Origin: Cannabis sativa | Taxonomy: Eukaryota; Streptophyta; Magnoliopsida; Rosales; Cannabaceae | Direction: 5' to 3' | Assembly (NCBI RefSeq): GCF_029168945.1 | Contig: NC_083604.1 | Coordinates: forward strand, 68,588,211 to 68,652,210 | Length of the DNA: 64,000 bases | Shown: positions 1 to 11,127 of the stretch, piece after piece | How the letters are laid out: each line of letters opens with the position of its first letter | Position numbering within the stretch: position 1 is the first letter of the stretch | Program-made: the position numbers and the translations under genes | Notes under the pieces: generated by a model | What the model was told of the DNA's origin: nothing | Database searches by the model: none | What the model saw: the letters and a program-made list of their open reading frames with translations, nothing else

Positions 1-2390
1 GGTCACCACGGAGAATTGTAGAAAGGCCAAACTCATCCGTTCTCACCAATCCGTGGATGACTCCAACCTTTCCAAGGTTATGCCGCCCTAACGTGAGGGC
101 GCCGGTCGCGGAGAAGGCCTTCGGGATGAGCTTATTGCTACGGCAGAGAAGAAGTACCAAGATTATCTCTACGGAAGGCCCGGGAGAAGGCGTATTCCGG
201 TGCCCGAGCTGCCTGCGGGAGATGGCTCCGCGTGGGGAGCCCGGTGGTGCGGAGGAGCCAAGCCATCGGCGGGAAGTCCGAGGCAAAATTTTTTGACAAG
301 ATTCTTCAAGAAGAGATTGGAGGTCCTTCCGCCGGGGGACCCCTTCGTCTTGAAGGTTCTTCCGAGAACCAGACTTCCCGTCCTCAGCCTTCAGTCCCCG
401 AACCAAACTCGGGCGCTCCCGGTGCTAGCACTTCTGGTGCTGGTGGTAAGTCTCCTTTGATAATTCAATATGTCCCTTGTTGATGAATATACCGGTCGTA
501 GGCCCATAGGGTTCGACGAGCGTCTCCGTAGGTTTAAGATGCCGTCGACCGGTGGGGGGATCATTTGAAGGAGTTTTATTTTACAAACTTAGGAGATTAC
601 CTAGGTCGGTCCGGATGGGCCCCGCCCTCCGAACCTATTCCCTTAGGTCCGTCGGCTTACATAGCGTCCGGTGGTTTCGGCCTTCGGACGGTTATCTTGG
701 AGATGATCTTGCCGGCATTAAAGTTCGGGACTTTGCTAGGGCCGAACTAGGGAGTCCGGGTAGGAGTAGTTTATTTGCTGCACCTCTTTGTAAGTAGTTT
801 CTCACGGACTTTTAACACTTGCTTGTTTTATTGGAACAGGTACCTCCATGGATGCCATCCTGGAACGGCTGGCTGGGGTCCATACTCCGGTGGCTCCTCC
901 GGCTTTCACCCCCTCTCCTCCGGCCCCTTCCTTGAAGGTTTCTTCCGGCGCTCCTCCCGAAACCATCGACTTGGTGGATGACGAGGAGGTGCTTCCGGGA
1001 GAAGGCCGAGGAAAGGGTGGGACTTCTCGGAGGAAGCCGCCGAGGGTGCTGGAGACCCTCAAGCTCTCCCAGTGGTAGCAGAGGAGGACGAGGAGGAGTC
1101 TGAAGTGGCTCTGATCCGCAAGCGCAAGGGCAAGATGATTGCCCAAGACGAGCCGAAGAGGCCTCGGAGGGCCGACACTCCCGCTCATGGCCTAGACGGC
1201 GGGGTGTCTCCAATGGAGGAAAATCCTGCTCCTCCTCGCATTGAGCTTACCCCGATTCCGGGGGATGAGGCAAGGCAGGAGCTTCGCATAGCCAAGCACA
1301 ACTACGCTATGGACGAGTACTCCCGGGGATATGCCGATGTGGAGGCCCTTAGGAGAATTCTGCGAGCGGAGGTTGAGGCGAGCATTAACCATCCGGACTA
1401 TCATGATCCGTGGAACCTCAACCTGGATCCTTTAGCGGACTGGTTCCGTCCCCTCCTAGGGCCCACTCTGGCTCCTTTTGCCGCGGAAATGACCGGTGAG
1501 TTCGCTTCTCAGCTTACACGCTGTGCGCCCAAGCGGTTTGCCACTTGCGCTTCCCTGAACTCTATCTTCCAAGTCCAGGACCTCAGCCATTCCCTCACAG
1601 TGGTAAGTACTTTGCAATTTCTTGCGTTTCCTTTTTGGTGTTTGTATGTTGTTTTCTTCCTTTGAGGAATTTTTCCTTACATCCCGTTATGGCTCAGCTT
1701 GCAGCTGAGGCTGGTCGCCTCTCCAAGAACATCATAAGCCATGGCTTCGCTCTGTCCGATTTTGGGGACATGAACGACGTCAAGAAGGTCCTCCAAGACC
1801 TTACTGCGGAGAGGCAGATCTACCAGGAGGCCGCCGAGCGCCAGGAGGCTGCGGCCAAGGCTAAGGAAGAGAGGGCCAAGGCCAGGGAGGAGGAGGCCAT
1901 GGGAGGGAGGCTCGGGCGGAGGACATGATCCGGGCGAGGCCCGGCGGAGAGGCGGGATGGAGGCCCATCATCGGGGAGGAGCTAAGGGCTCGGCGAGGCT
2001 GCCGAGAAGGCTAGGCGGGACCTTCGGGAGGCCAGGGAGGCTTTGGACGAAATGGCCGCCAAGGTGAAGTCTCTAGAGGAGACTCACCAGTCGGATATTG
2101 AATCCAAGGCCGCTCTGGCTGCGGAGTTGAAGGAGCTTCGGGACTATAAAGATCAGTCTATTAGGAAGGCCAAGAGGGCCGAGCTCCTTTCTCCCGTCTC
2201 CTGTGCCCGGTGCCCGAAGCGCTTTGATGATGGTGTCTACATGGCTTGGGCCACCACCGATCAGAGCATCAAGCTTTCTTTCTATCCCAAACCCGAGGAC
2301 ATGATTGCCAAATTTCGGGAGAAGAAGAAGAGACTTGATGCTGAGCTTGAGGCACGGATCGGACCTCGTCTTCCGCCACGGGCTGACTGA
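1..2390 (+). pseudogene. Antisense accessory ORF of the gypsy element (plant gypsy-type transposon domain), two introns, broken
   Basis: This frame runs opposite to gag-pol, between integrase and the missing 3' LTR. I read exon pieces up to 445, 840-1602 and 1698 onward. Introns 446-839 and 1603-1697 start GTAAG and end AG, and both splice in phase: the frame before 445 joins the frame holding the ATG at 848, and the frame ending at 1602 joins the CTT codon at 1698. The protein has an acidic and basic stretch (VDDEEV, KRKGKM, PKRPRR), a conserved-looking segment near 1290-1600 (HNYAMDEYSRGYADVEALR, HDPWNLNLDPLADWF), then an alanine- and glutamate-rich coiled coil and a C-terminal part with SFYPKPEDMIAKFR. 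It resembles the plant 'putative gypsy type transposon' family by memory of its style; I could not search. Breaks: a frameshift near 1070, a stop at 1926-1928 and disturbed frames before about 230. Function is unknown. Confidence 0.72.
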
Positions 2391-2551
2391 GCTGCCCTAT
2401 TATTGACCCAGATTGTACCCGTTCTTTTCATAACTCTTTTTTTTTTCTTTGTACATACTTGCTGCTGCCTTAGAACAGTTTACTTACAGGCGGCAGCCTT
2501 CATTTAAAGGGGAGACAATTTAAGGCCTGTCCCCGGGCCATTTATATGTGT

Positions 2552-2951
2552 ATGACCTAACCTTCGGGTTAGGATATTTTATTATATATATATTTTTTTT
2601 ATATATATGTGCGATCTTTTTTCCACACTTTATATATTTCAACCTGTCCTTTGGCTCAGGATTTCATACTTACGCCTTTTATTTTTGCGCATGTTTTTGA
2701 CCTGCCCTTTGGGTCAGGATATTTTTCTTAGCTTAACCTGCCCTTTGGGTCAGGATGTTTTACTTAGCTTGACCTGCCCTTTGGGTCAGGATATTTTTCT
2801 TAGCTTAACCTGCCCTTTGGGTCAGGATGTTTTACTTAGCTTGACCTGCCCTTTGGGTCAGGATATTTTTCTTAGCTTAACCTGCCCTTTGGGTCAGGAT
2901 GTTTTACTTATCTTGACCTGCCCTTTGGGTCAGGATATTTTACTTAGCTTG
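2552..2951. repeat. Tandem 36-bp repeats, alternating two variants, inside the gypsy 3' non-coding region
   Basis: Seven 36-bp units start at 2700, 2736, 2772, 2808, 2844, 2880 and 2916. Each begins ACCTGCCCTTTGGGTCAGGA and continues with one of two 15-base tails, which alternate to give a 72-bp higher-order period. Degenerate copies lie at about 2556 (CCTAACCTTCGGGTTAGG) and 2640. Every core is an imperfect hairpin (CCTGCCC, TTT, GGGTCAGG). The array also reads through on the plus strand as LTCPLGQD repeats, which I take as chance. Bases 2398-2551 and 2952-3095 hold no further gene. Confidence 0.93.
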
Positions 2952-3095
2952 TTTTTGTTTGTCCGTGCGGTATACCCTAGTACCCCCCTGAGTGGCATAG
3001 AAACTTTGTTTTTAAGGCACTCAGTTTTATTTAATATAGAGGAGGCATACATTTGGACGGTACAAACCCTTTGAACAAAAGCTAAGTTTAATTCG

Positions 3096-4333
3096 CTACT
3101 GGTAGTATTTTCTGAGGTGATCAGCATTCCAGGCTCTTGGGACAGTAGTTCCGTCCATTCTTTTCAGTTTGTAAGTGCCAGAGCCGATTTCGTCCTCGAT
3201 TTCATATGGTCCTTCCCAATTTGGTCCAAGTACCCCCACTCCGGGTTCTTGGGTGGCTGGGAAGACCCTTCTTAGGACCATGTCACCGATAGCGAATTTT
3301 CTGTTTTTAACCTTGGAGTTAAAATACTTGGTCACCTTCTTTTGATAAGCGGCCATCCGTATTTGGGACTCATCCGGAGTTCTTCGACTTGATCCGGGGC
3401 TTCTTGGAGCGGGGCACGATTGGTGGCGGATCATAAGTCGTTCTCTGTGGGATGGGAATAATGTTTCCACGGGACCATTGCTTCACAACCGTATGCCATT
3501 GAGAACGGCGAGTGACCGGTTGTGGTTACGGGGGTCGTCGGTAGGCCCACAATACCCTTGGCAATTCTTCGGGCCGATTATTTTTACAAGCCGGCAACTT
3601 CTTTTTCAAGGTGACCTTTAGGATTTTATTATTTGCCTACTGGCCGTTTGTTTGGGGCCGGGCTACCGCGGAGAAGCTTTTTACTACTCCGTGTTGGTTG
3701 CAGAAGTCAGTAAATTCCTCGCAATCAAATTGCTTTCCATTGTCTGAGACTATTTTGTGAGGTAGGCCGTATCGACACACTATGTTTTTGACAACAAAGT
3801 CCAACGCCTTCTTAGCGGTTATTGTCTTCATAGGCTCAGCCTGTCCATTTGGTGAAGTAGTCTCGCTACTATTGCATACTTTACTCCTCCTTTTCCGTAG
3901 GTAGAGATCCGATGAGATCTATGCCCCAGACCGCGAAGGGCCAGGGGCTTGTCATCAGCGTGATCTCATTTGGAGGAGCTCTCGGTATGTTCGCGTACCT
4001 TTGGCACGAGTCACACTTTTGGACATAGTCTATACAATCTTTTTTCATTGTTGGCCAGAAGTATCCCTGCCTCAATATTTTCTTTGAGAGGCTGGGTCCT
4101 CCCGTATGATCTCCACAGAACCCTTCGTGGACCTCCAGCATGATTTGTCTAGCTTCAGTGTCCGATACACACCTTAAATAAGGCATGCTGAGTCCTCTCC
4201 GGTAGAGAATTTGGTCCATCATTACATAACGATGAGCACGATCTTGAATCTTCGAGACGATTGCCCTCTCTTGGGGCAACTCACTGTGGTTATGTATTTT
4301 ATGATGGGGACCATCCGGTGGGTTCTTGCCCAA
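3096..4333 (-). pseudogene. Integrase of gypsy element 1
   Basis: Three frame-shifted blocks make up the integrase. The N-terminal HHCC zinc finger is at 4170-3990 (HEGFCGDH, then KCDSCQRY), followed by the start of the core with its first acidic residue (WGIDLIGSLP). The block at 3831-3637 carries the second acidic residue (VSDNGKQFD) and ends at SVARPQTNGQ. In intact relatives the third acidic residue follows within VEAANK; here the codons after CAG read TAG GCA, so that glutamate is lost and a stop created. The block at 3470-3096 is the C-terminal domain (GPNWEGPYEI, ending NADHLRKYYQ), the normal end of Tat-type pol. The enzyme cannot be active. Confidence 0.9.
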
Positions 4334-5619
4334 CCGTTTGTGTGGTCTCTTTTACTTTGATGCTTGGCTCTGCCAAGCGTTCCACGGGTACTACCCCCAG
4401 CTCTTCGATCTCACTATCCGAGGCTAACTTAGCCAGACAGTCCGCATGAGCGTTCTTTTCTCGGGGGATTCTTTCTATTTTATAGTCCGTGAACTCGTGG
4501 AGCAGTTCTCGGACTATTGCTACGTACGCGGCCATCCTTTCGCCGCGGGTTTGGTATTCTCCGGATACTTGGTTTACGACCGGTGGGAATCCTTGTAGAT
4601 TTCCACCCTCTTGGCTCCTACGGCTTTAGCCAATTTTAGCCACGCTATTAGGGCCTCATATTCGGCTTCATTGTTCGAAGGCTGTAAAGTTAAATCGGAG
4701 TCTTTGCCTGGAGCCGCAACCCGGTGGGTGATATCATAGCTACTCGGCTCCCGAACCGTTTTCGTTTGAAGCTCCATCCACGAATACTCTCCAAGTGGGG
4801 ATGGGTGGCTCGGAGTATTGGGCATTGCCTCGGCTTCATTACATTCGGTGATGAAGTACGCCAAGGCTTGGCCTTTTACAGAAATCCGGGGCACGTAATG
4901 CAAGTCAAACTGACTCAGTTCCATTGCCCATTTGAGGAGTCTTCCGGAGGCTTCAGGTTTCTGGAGGACTTGCCGGAGTGGATGATTGGTCAAAACTCTG
5001 ATTGGATGGGCTTGGAAGTATGGTCTCAACTTCCGTGATGCCATCAAGAGGCAGAATACTAGCTTTTCGATGACCGGGTACCTTGTCTCGGCCCCTATCA
5101 TGCGTTTACTAACATAGTACACGGGATGCTGGATCTTTTCTTCCTCCCGGACCAATGCGACGCGACCGCATGTTCGGAGACCGCCAAGTAAAGGAACAAG
5201 TCTTCTCCAAGGACGGGCTTTGATAGGATAGGAGGTTTTGCCATATGGTCTTTTAACCTTTTGAATGCCTCCTCGCATTCGTCCGTCCATTCGAACTTTT
5301 GGCATTTCTTCAGTATGTTGAAGAAGGGTATGCACTTGTCCGTGGATCGTGAGATAAAACGGCTCAACGCGGCCACCTTTCCAGTCAAACTTTGCACGTC
5401 CTTATGTTTCCTGGGGGATGGCATGTCCAAGAGAGCTTGAATTTTCTCCGGGTTCGCCTCGATCCCCCTTTGGCTGACTATGAAGCCCAGGAATTTTCCC
5501 GACTTGACTCCGAAGGTACACTTCTTCGGATTGAGCTTCATGCCGTATCTCCGGACGACTTCGAAACATTCTTCTAAGTCGTTTGCATGGCTATTGCATG
5601 CTTTGGATTTGACGAGCAT
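4299..5619 (-). pseudogene. RT thumb, RNase H and second RNase H of gypsy element 1
   Basis: The block begins just after the RT active site (LVKSKACNSHANDLEECF, then NPKKCTFGVKSGKFLGF, the RT thumb). It continues into the RT-linked RNase H (HPVYYVSKRMIGAETRYP, then LTNHPLRQVLQKPEASGRL). After a linker a second RNase H starts (SNNEAEYEALIAWLKLAK and EIYKDS), and it ends with REKNAHADCLAKLAS. A duplicated RNase H of this second type marks the Tat group. Frameshifts near 5335, 5150 and 4550 split it. Confidence 0.88.
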
Positions 5620-6790
5620 GTCTAGGTAACAGGCTTTTAAACATCCGGTTAACCATTCTCTGATAGGTTGCTCCGGCGTTTTTTAGTCCGAAAGGCATGA
5701 CTAGGTAACAGTATACCCCCTTATCGGTCCTGAAGCTAGTGCACTCCTGGTCTGCCGTATGCATCTTTATTTGGTTGTACCCAGCATAGGCATCCATGAA
5801 AGATAACAGTTTAAATCCGGAGGTGGCGTCCACCATCTGGTCAATCCTGGGCAGCGGAAAGCAGTCCTTTGGGAAGGCTTTGTTTAGATCTGTGAAATCT
5901 ATGCAAACCCGCCAAGTTCCGTTCGGCTTGGGCACCAAGACCGGATTGGCTAGCCATTCCGGATAGTATACGTCGCGGATCATGCTGTTGGACAAAAGTT
6001 TATCCACCTCTTTCTCTAAGGCCTCGGCTTTCGCCGAGTCGAGCGGGCGTCTCTTTTGTTGTATAGGGGGCATGTCCGGGTTGACGTTGAGGACATGGGT
6101 GATGACATGAGGGCTGATGCCGGTCATGTCCTCTTGGCGCCATGCAAAGACATCAATGGCGCCCTTCAGTGTTTTTATTATTTTATCCTTTTCCTCCGGA
6201 TCTAGGCCTCTCCCTATCCGAAGTACTTTGGTGGAGTCGTCGTCGCACACTGGTATCTCTTCGACGTCCTCCATTGGTTCTACGACCCTTTCTGATCCTA
6301 TACGAGGATCCAACTCGTCTTCTTCAGCCTTCTCTACTTCAGGGGGCCCCCGGACCATGAGCACTGGCAAGTGGGTGGCAACGTTGTAACATTGCCTGGC
6401 CTCTCCTTGGTTTCCCCTCACCGTTCCGACTCCGGCTTCCTGGGTAGGAAATTTTAGGCATAGGTGTCGGATAGAAGTTATTGCACCGAAGTCGACGAGG
6501 GCCGGTCGGCCTAAGATTGCGTTGTAGGCTGTTGGACAGTCTACCACCACGAAGGTGCAATACTTAAACGTGCTCTGTGGAGTGTCCGGGCACAGGGTAG
6601 CGGGAGCGACTTTTCCCATCGGGATTAGAGTTTTCCCGTTAAACCACCGTGAGCCGCGATCCGCTAGGAGAGAGGTCCGGTCGGTCAACCCTATCGCGGT
6701 GAAGGCCTCTTTGAAGAGCAAGTTCACGGAGCTTCCATTATCAATCGGGACCACGGCCACCACTTTATTTGCAATGGGGGTCTATGACCG
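5591..6790 (-). pseudogene. Aspartic protease and N-terminal RT of gypsy element 1
   Basis: The frame begins with the protease active-site region IDNGSSVNLLF near 6740, with the catalytic D-x-G-S pattern and an N at the variable position. It then runs through a linker into RT: NPVLVPKPNGTWRVCIDF, LNKAFPKDCFPLPRID, then YCYLVMPFGLKNAGATYQR. The YVDD catalytic box should follow. At about 5620 the sequence instead reads through a deletion and frameshift (in the next frame only Y-L-D-M remains), so the box is destroyed. The frame has no ATG at its 5' end; a frameshift near 6775 separates it from Gag. Confidence 0.9.
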
Positions 6791-6855
6791 GCGGGTCGTG
6801 ATGAGGAAAACGCACCGTCTTGGCGTCTTCTTCGTGAACGTTATGGGTTGGTCCA

Positions 6856-7267
6856 TTAGCCGAGGCCTTTGATGGGAGTTGAGTGACCTCCCACACTTCT
6901 TGTGCCTTGCGGCCTCGGCATATCTCTTTCGCTCCTTCCGAGTGTTTCCTCCGATATGGGGACCTCGGAGATCATGGCTACCCGTCCATTAGGCGGGGCG
7001 GTAGTCCGGGTATATGCTTGGGTGTCACTGCGGGAGCGGTGGAGGCAATACTCTGCTTGTACCCCCGGTGTTCCGAAGGCATGCCCCGGCCACCGGCCCC
7101 GGGTTAAGGTGGGGTAACCTATTCTTGATCCACTCATAGAGGTGGCCCAACCGGATCAGATTCTCAATCTCATCTTTGAGATTTTTACACTCGTTGGTGC
7201 TGTGGCCGATGTCGTTGTGATATTCGCACCTCTTGCTCGGATCTCTCCGGGAGCTGTCCCTGTACAA
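6856..7267 (-). pseudogene. Gag C-terminal zinc-knuckle region of gypsy element 1
   Basis: Two overlapping frames hold the Gag tail. The upstream one has a CCHC-like finger, CEYHNDIGHSTNEC, followed by LKDEIENLIRLGHLYEW, a combination typical of Tat-group Gag. The downstream one is proline/glycine-rich (7137-6856) and leads to the protease. A frameshift separates them. Bases 7268-7483 join this to the main Gag block in broken frames. Confidence 0.8.
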
Positions 7268-7483
7268 TGGCTGGGGTCTCCGGTAATGCGTATTTTGCCT
7301 TGTGGCAAAATAGACACGTTCCTGAGAGTCCGTGAGCTCCGTGTACTGGGTGTATTGGGGTGTATACCCCTTCTTCGCGCTTCTCTCCGTTCGGGTCTTG
7401 CCCTTGGAAGACCTCTTGCTTCTAGACCCTTGAGTAGGGCTGTTAAGCTAGCGGTTGGGGCAGCTGTGAAGGAGCCCGTCCAT

Positions 7484-9011
7484 TCACCCGGACGGATTGC
7501 GAAGTAATGGGAAGACGCCGGGGCGGTGCTTGCCCTTGGTTGTACCGGGAGTGGCGAAAGCGTATGCCACTAACCGGAGGGGTCGCGATCGGGACGATGC
7601 CGAGGGCGATACTCTGGCATGTATCCTGCTATCCGGTTGGATAATAGCCCCCGTAAGCCACGATGCGGGCTTCTTCGAGGTTAATATATTTTTGGACTCG
7701 CTTAAAGTCTGAAGGCTAGCGGCGCCTTCTTGCGTAATTCGTTCCGAAGGGAGTCCCGGTACGGATTCTCGCTTGGAGAAGCGCAAGCTGTTGTCCGTCG
7801 TCAACCTTCTTGGTCTTCGAGGCTTCCTCTCGGAACCTCTTGATGTAATTTTTCAAAGTCTCGGTGGGTAGTTGCTTGATGTTAGTCAAGGCACTGACTT
7901 CCAAATTGACCTTCCTGGCGGCGACAAATTGCCTCCGGAAGTTGGTTTGGAGTTTGTTCCAACATCCTACCGATCCTGGTTCTAGTTTCTTGAACCACTC
8001 CTCCGCCGAACCGCTCAGAGTGAGGGGGAAGCATAGGCACTTGGCGTCATTGCTGACCCGCATGACTGTCATGACTCGGTTGAATCGTGACAGGTGATCA
8101 CTGGGGTCGGAGTTCCCAGTGTATGCCGCCATTTCGGGCATTTTGAAGTTTTTAGGGAGCTCCGCCTCCAGGATATGCTTGGCACAGGGCTCCCGGTCCT
8201 CACTGTCCGAGTCGGAGTCATCTCCCTTCTGCCTCCGGGAGACTCGGGCAATATCTTTTCGAAGGATGGCAAGCTCTGCCATAATCCCTTCGTTTACAGT
8301 ACCCGAGGAGACTTCGGGTCTGTATCTTTTTTGATCAAGGTGATCCCGGAGGTCACCTTGATTCCCATTGATTTGATTTCTCAAATCAACGGGTGGACAT
8401 CTCTGTCCTCCTCTTCCTCTACCCCGGTTCTGGTGCACGGAAACGCTCTTTCGGTCCCCTCGATCCTGAGGGCCAAGACTCCCTCTTTGGGGCTTGCCCC
8501 TCTGCGGACCTTTCCCTTTAGGGAAATCTGAGCGGACCTTACGCGGATCCTGCGCCTTTTTCTTCCGACCAGGGGCAGAAGTGGGGTTTTTTGTTTGGTT
8601 TTCCTCAGCAGGGTGCCTTATAGGGCTAGGTTCCCTAGGCCTTTGCTGCTGGGAATTGGGCGAAGACGTAGCTGGTTCCCCCTCGAGTCCAGCGGCCATT
8701 GCCTTGGGATGCACGTGAATGCCAGCTGCCTCCATGGCTTTTTGCATGGCTAGCATCACCTCGTGCATCTTTTGATTTTGCACTTTCTGAGCTTCGATCT
8801 CAGCTTCGTGATCGATGGCTTTTTGTCTGAGGAGCACCAGCTCTTGGTAGCTTCCATCATCGTAAGCGTATTCGTCGAGGTGTTCCTCGTGGTTTTCATC
8901 TGGAACTTCTTCCTCGGACTCCTCTGCTGCCCTCGAGGCTACATCCTCTTCATTGGGATCTTGAGCGCCTTCTAGAGGGCGAGGGTGACGTGTAGCTCTC
9001 GTCTCCACCAT
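7484..9011 (-). pseudogene. Gag of gypsy element 1
   Basis: The frame opens with ATG at 9009-9011 (MVETRATRHPRPL), 64 bases inside the 5' LTR edge as expected for gag. It has an acidic N-terminus, a coiled-coil-like stretch (YQELVLLRQKAIDHEAEIEAQ), a basic proline-rich linker, and the retrotransposon Gag fold (FKMPEMAAYTGNSDPSDHL, then EEWFKKLEPGSVGCWNKL and LPTETLKNYIKRFREEA). The 431-codon frame ends at 7716 in RTGTPFGTNYARRRR, where a frameshift breaks it; the sequence continues in another frame to 7484 (DNSLRFSKRESV). Confidence 0.9.
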
Positions 9012-9052
9012 TGTTGTGAAGTTAAATGCTTGTTGTGAAGCAGCTTTCCTCA

Positions 9053-9074
9053 GCTCTCAATGAAAGCACCAAAA
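9053..9074 (-). promoter_or_regulatory. Candidate primer-binding site next to the 5' LTR
   Basis: On the minus strand, directly after the LTR end CAACA, the sequence reads TTT TGGTGCTTTCATTGAGAG. The TGG pairs with a tRNA CCA end, and position and orientation fit a primer-binding site. I could not assign the tRNA with confidence. Confidence 0.55.
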
Positions 9075-9854
9075 TGTTGACCGAGGTTTTCGGCAACCAA
9101 TAAAATATGAGTATAATAATGAGCTGTACGAAAGCGAGATGAAGACTTTTTACGTGGTTGGGGCGTTAATGAGCCTTAGTCCACGAGCCACTGATATTTA
9201 TGGATGTCTTTAATACAGATCTTACACTTGGGAGAATGTTTCTCTCTTTAATACAAGGAATGTTCTTGGTGAGTTTTTTCTCTGTTTGCTCTTAAGCAGC
9301 CAAGATTTTTCCGACCCCATTAAATGAGCTTTGAGGGGGTATTTATAGTGTTGTAGTGGGGCAATCCCTAGAATTGTACTTACACATGTGTCTGTAAGTA
9401 TCCATAAAGTTGGGCATTTCCGATGAATATACCATGGGTGATGCATGGTCAAATCCCTAGGTGCTGTAGGGTTTTTATGGAGAATGTCCTTTTTGCCTTA
9501 CGATTGACGTGACTCTTCGCAGAGTAGCCGTCGCTAGACTTAAATGATCATTCTTGCGCTTCTTGTTTGGGGGATGTGCCGTCAGACTTTATTGCGTGTA
9601 CAGTCCCAACACGCTTCCTCCCATGCGGCATTAAATGCGACTTGATGTCTCGGGAGAGACCTGACACATCCCGGAGTGCCTTTGAGTTATGTTCGCTTCC
9701 GGGAGTACCTTGTACTCCGGGTGTATCTTCCGGGACCCATGCGAATAACGCTTCCGGGTGCCATTTAAAGACTTAGCAGTTCTTCCTTAAGTAATTTGAT
9801 CCATGTGTCCCTTCCTGACTGGTCCACGTATATTGGGCGATTTTAGGAGCAACA
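9075..9854 (-). repeat. 5' LTR of gypsy element 1 (780 bp)
   Basis: The LTR is bounded by TGTTGACCGAGG on the left and AGGAGCAACA on the right, giving TGTTG...CAACA ends. It lies between the gag start and AT-rich flank and is moderately GC-rich. The flanking five bases at the right are ATAAC; the matching duplication would be left of the window. Confidence 0.88.
9340..9347 (-). promoter_or_regulatory. TATA box in the LTR
   Basis: The minus strand reads CACTATAAATACCCCC. It lies about 330 bases upstream of gag within the LTR, a sensible place for the retrotransposon promoter. Confidence 0.6.
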
Positions 9855-10106
9855 ATAACTTTTTTAAAATTTTAAATTAATTTTATTTTATTTTTTAAAA
9901 TTTTTTTAAATAATTTTTTACGTGGACCAATAAAATTGTGCCACGTGTTTATAGTGTCTACGTGGACAATCTAACCTGGCAGTTAACAGCTAAATTTGGA
10001 CGGAAGTGTTAAATTGCTAACAGTTTCTTAGTTTTAGGGGTTTACCTGCAGAAATTTGGGTTTTGGGGGTTTAATGAAACCAAAACGAAAGTATTGAGGG
10101 TTTTAC
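9855..10106. repeat. Partial inverted-repeat element beside the LTR insertion
   Basis: An AT-rich start is followed by GGTTTACCTGCAGAAATTTG and GAGGGTTTTACCGCCATTTA, in the style of the foldback elements at 46543, 49422 and 52286. Only one end is visible, so the gypsy insertion may have split it. Assignment is tentative. Confidence 0.35.
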
Positions 10107-10400
10107 CGCCATTTACCTGATTTTTTATTTGTTTTGACATCTAAAAAAAAAATTAGTTTAATCTTTTTTCAAGATCGTGTACATTATAATTATTTAAAAT
10201 TAAAAAATTCAGAATAGTTTATAATACTGAAAATGTTTAAATAGTTATTTACTATGCGTCTAAGAAAAATCAGTCACACATATAACAAAATATGTAAATA
10301 TTATTTTTAGTATTGTAAACTATTCATAATTTTCTTAAAAATTTACAAGTAATCTTTCTTGGATGTCAAATAGATAAAAAATTTACCTAAACATCCTTAA
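10107..10400. mobile_element. MITE-like inverted-repeat element
   Basis: The left end TTTACCTGATTTTTTATTTG with TTTTGACATCTAA is matched in inverted form by the right end (TTGGATGTCAAATAGATAAA with ATTTACCTAAAC). The interior is AT-rich with weaker inverted similarity (ATAGTTTATAATACTGAAAA against TTTAGTATTGTAAACTAT). No coding capacity. Boundaries are approximate. Confidence 0.5.
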
Positions 10401-11127
10401 GTAGTTACTCACACTTGCCCAAAAATAAATTATACATCAATAAGATATTTATTACATGTATAGTGACTAGGGAATGAAAATTTATACTTTTTTTTTTTTT
10501 TGACAAATTATAAAATATTAAAATAATATAAGAGAAAATTTATTTTTTTATATTAAAATAATATAAAAATAGCTAGTAAATTCTATGATACAATAAGATT
10601 ATTGTATTGTCATGCCTTGGTCACTTTACCCATTTAGATGGGGCATCAAAGGTCAGGTAAGTCCTACAGTAATCGTGATATATATATATATATATATGTA
10701 TATAGTTTACATTGGATTTGAGTCAAAAAGAGAAGATCAATCCCTATTATATGATGAGGAATGAGGATGATGCAGTACGGCGTCGTTTCTACCCCAATCG
10801 CACTAGCTAGCTAGCTATGAATCAATGTCCAGACTCCATATGATTGAGCCTATGACTAGAAACATACGTGGTGTCCCTATCATGCAATTGTCCAAATTTT
10901 AAGGCCAACTTACCTACAACTTGTGGAGTACTATTATACTATATAGTATATAAATATAGAGCAAAAGTATGTTGGAGCTACCATAAATTTCCTACCCAGA
11001 GAGAAACTTTCTCAGCCATTTATTTGACATCAGTAGGTGATATAAGTATAATATAAGGTGTAAGATTAGTACAATAAACACAATAAAAGTTTCTATATTA
11101 TTATAACAGTAGTTTTTAATAAATGAA
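10401..11127. other. AT-rich intergenic stretch
   Basis: No gene recognised. It holds a TA microsatellite at about 10678-10696 and a short CTAGCTAGCTAG run near 10804. Confidence 0.6.

Larger units (their letters stand above)
1..9854 (-). mobile_element. Ty3/gypsy LTR retrotransposon, Tat-like, decayed, left end outside window
   Basis: Read on the minus strand, the region encodes in order Gag, a CCHC-like finger, an aspartic protease, RT, RNase H, a second RNase H and integrase, which is the Ty3/gypsy order. A second RNase H after the RT-linked one, and an extra opposite-strand frame between integrase and the 3' LTR, are known features of the Tat group. The 5' LTR is complete at 9075-9854 (TGTTG...CAACA ends). 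The 3' LTR and its target duplication would lie left of base 1. Stops and frameshifts break every gene, so the copy is not autonomous. Its GC content is much higher than the AT-rich flank. Confidence 0.93.

Noticed and set aside
57..797. Several overlapping plus-strand short frames at the window start
   Set aside because: Only the frame entering the splice at 445 connects to downstream exons. The others are shadows in GC-rich sequence.
2607..3074. 155-codon frame with LTCPLGQD repeats
   Set aside because: It is the translation of the 36-bp tandem repeats (36 is divisible by three, so the frame stays open), not a gene.
10678..10700. TA run as a promoter TATA box
   Set aside because: A simple microsatellite with no gene following it.
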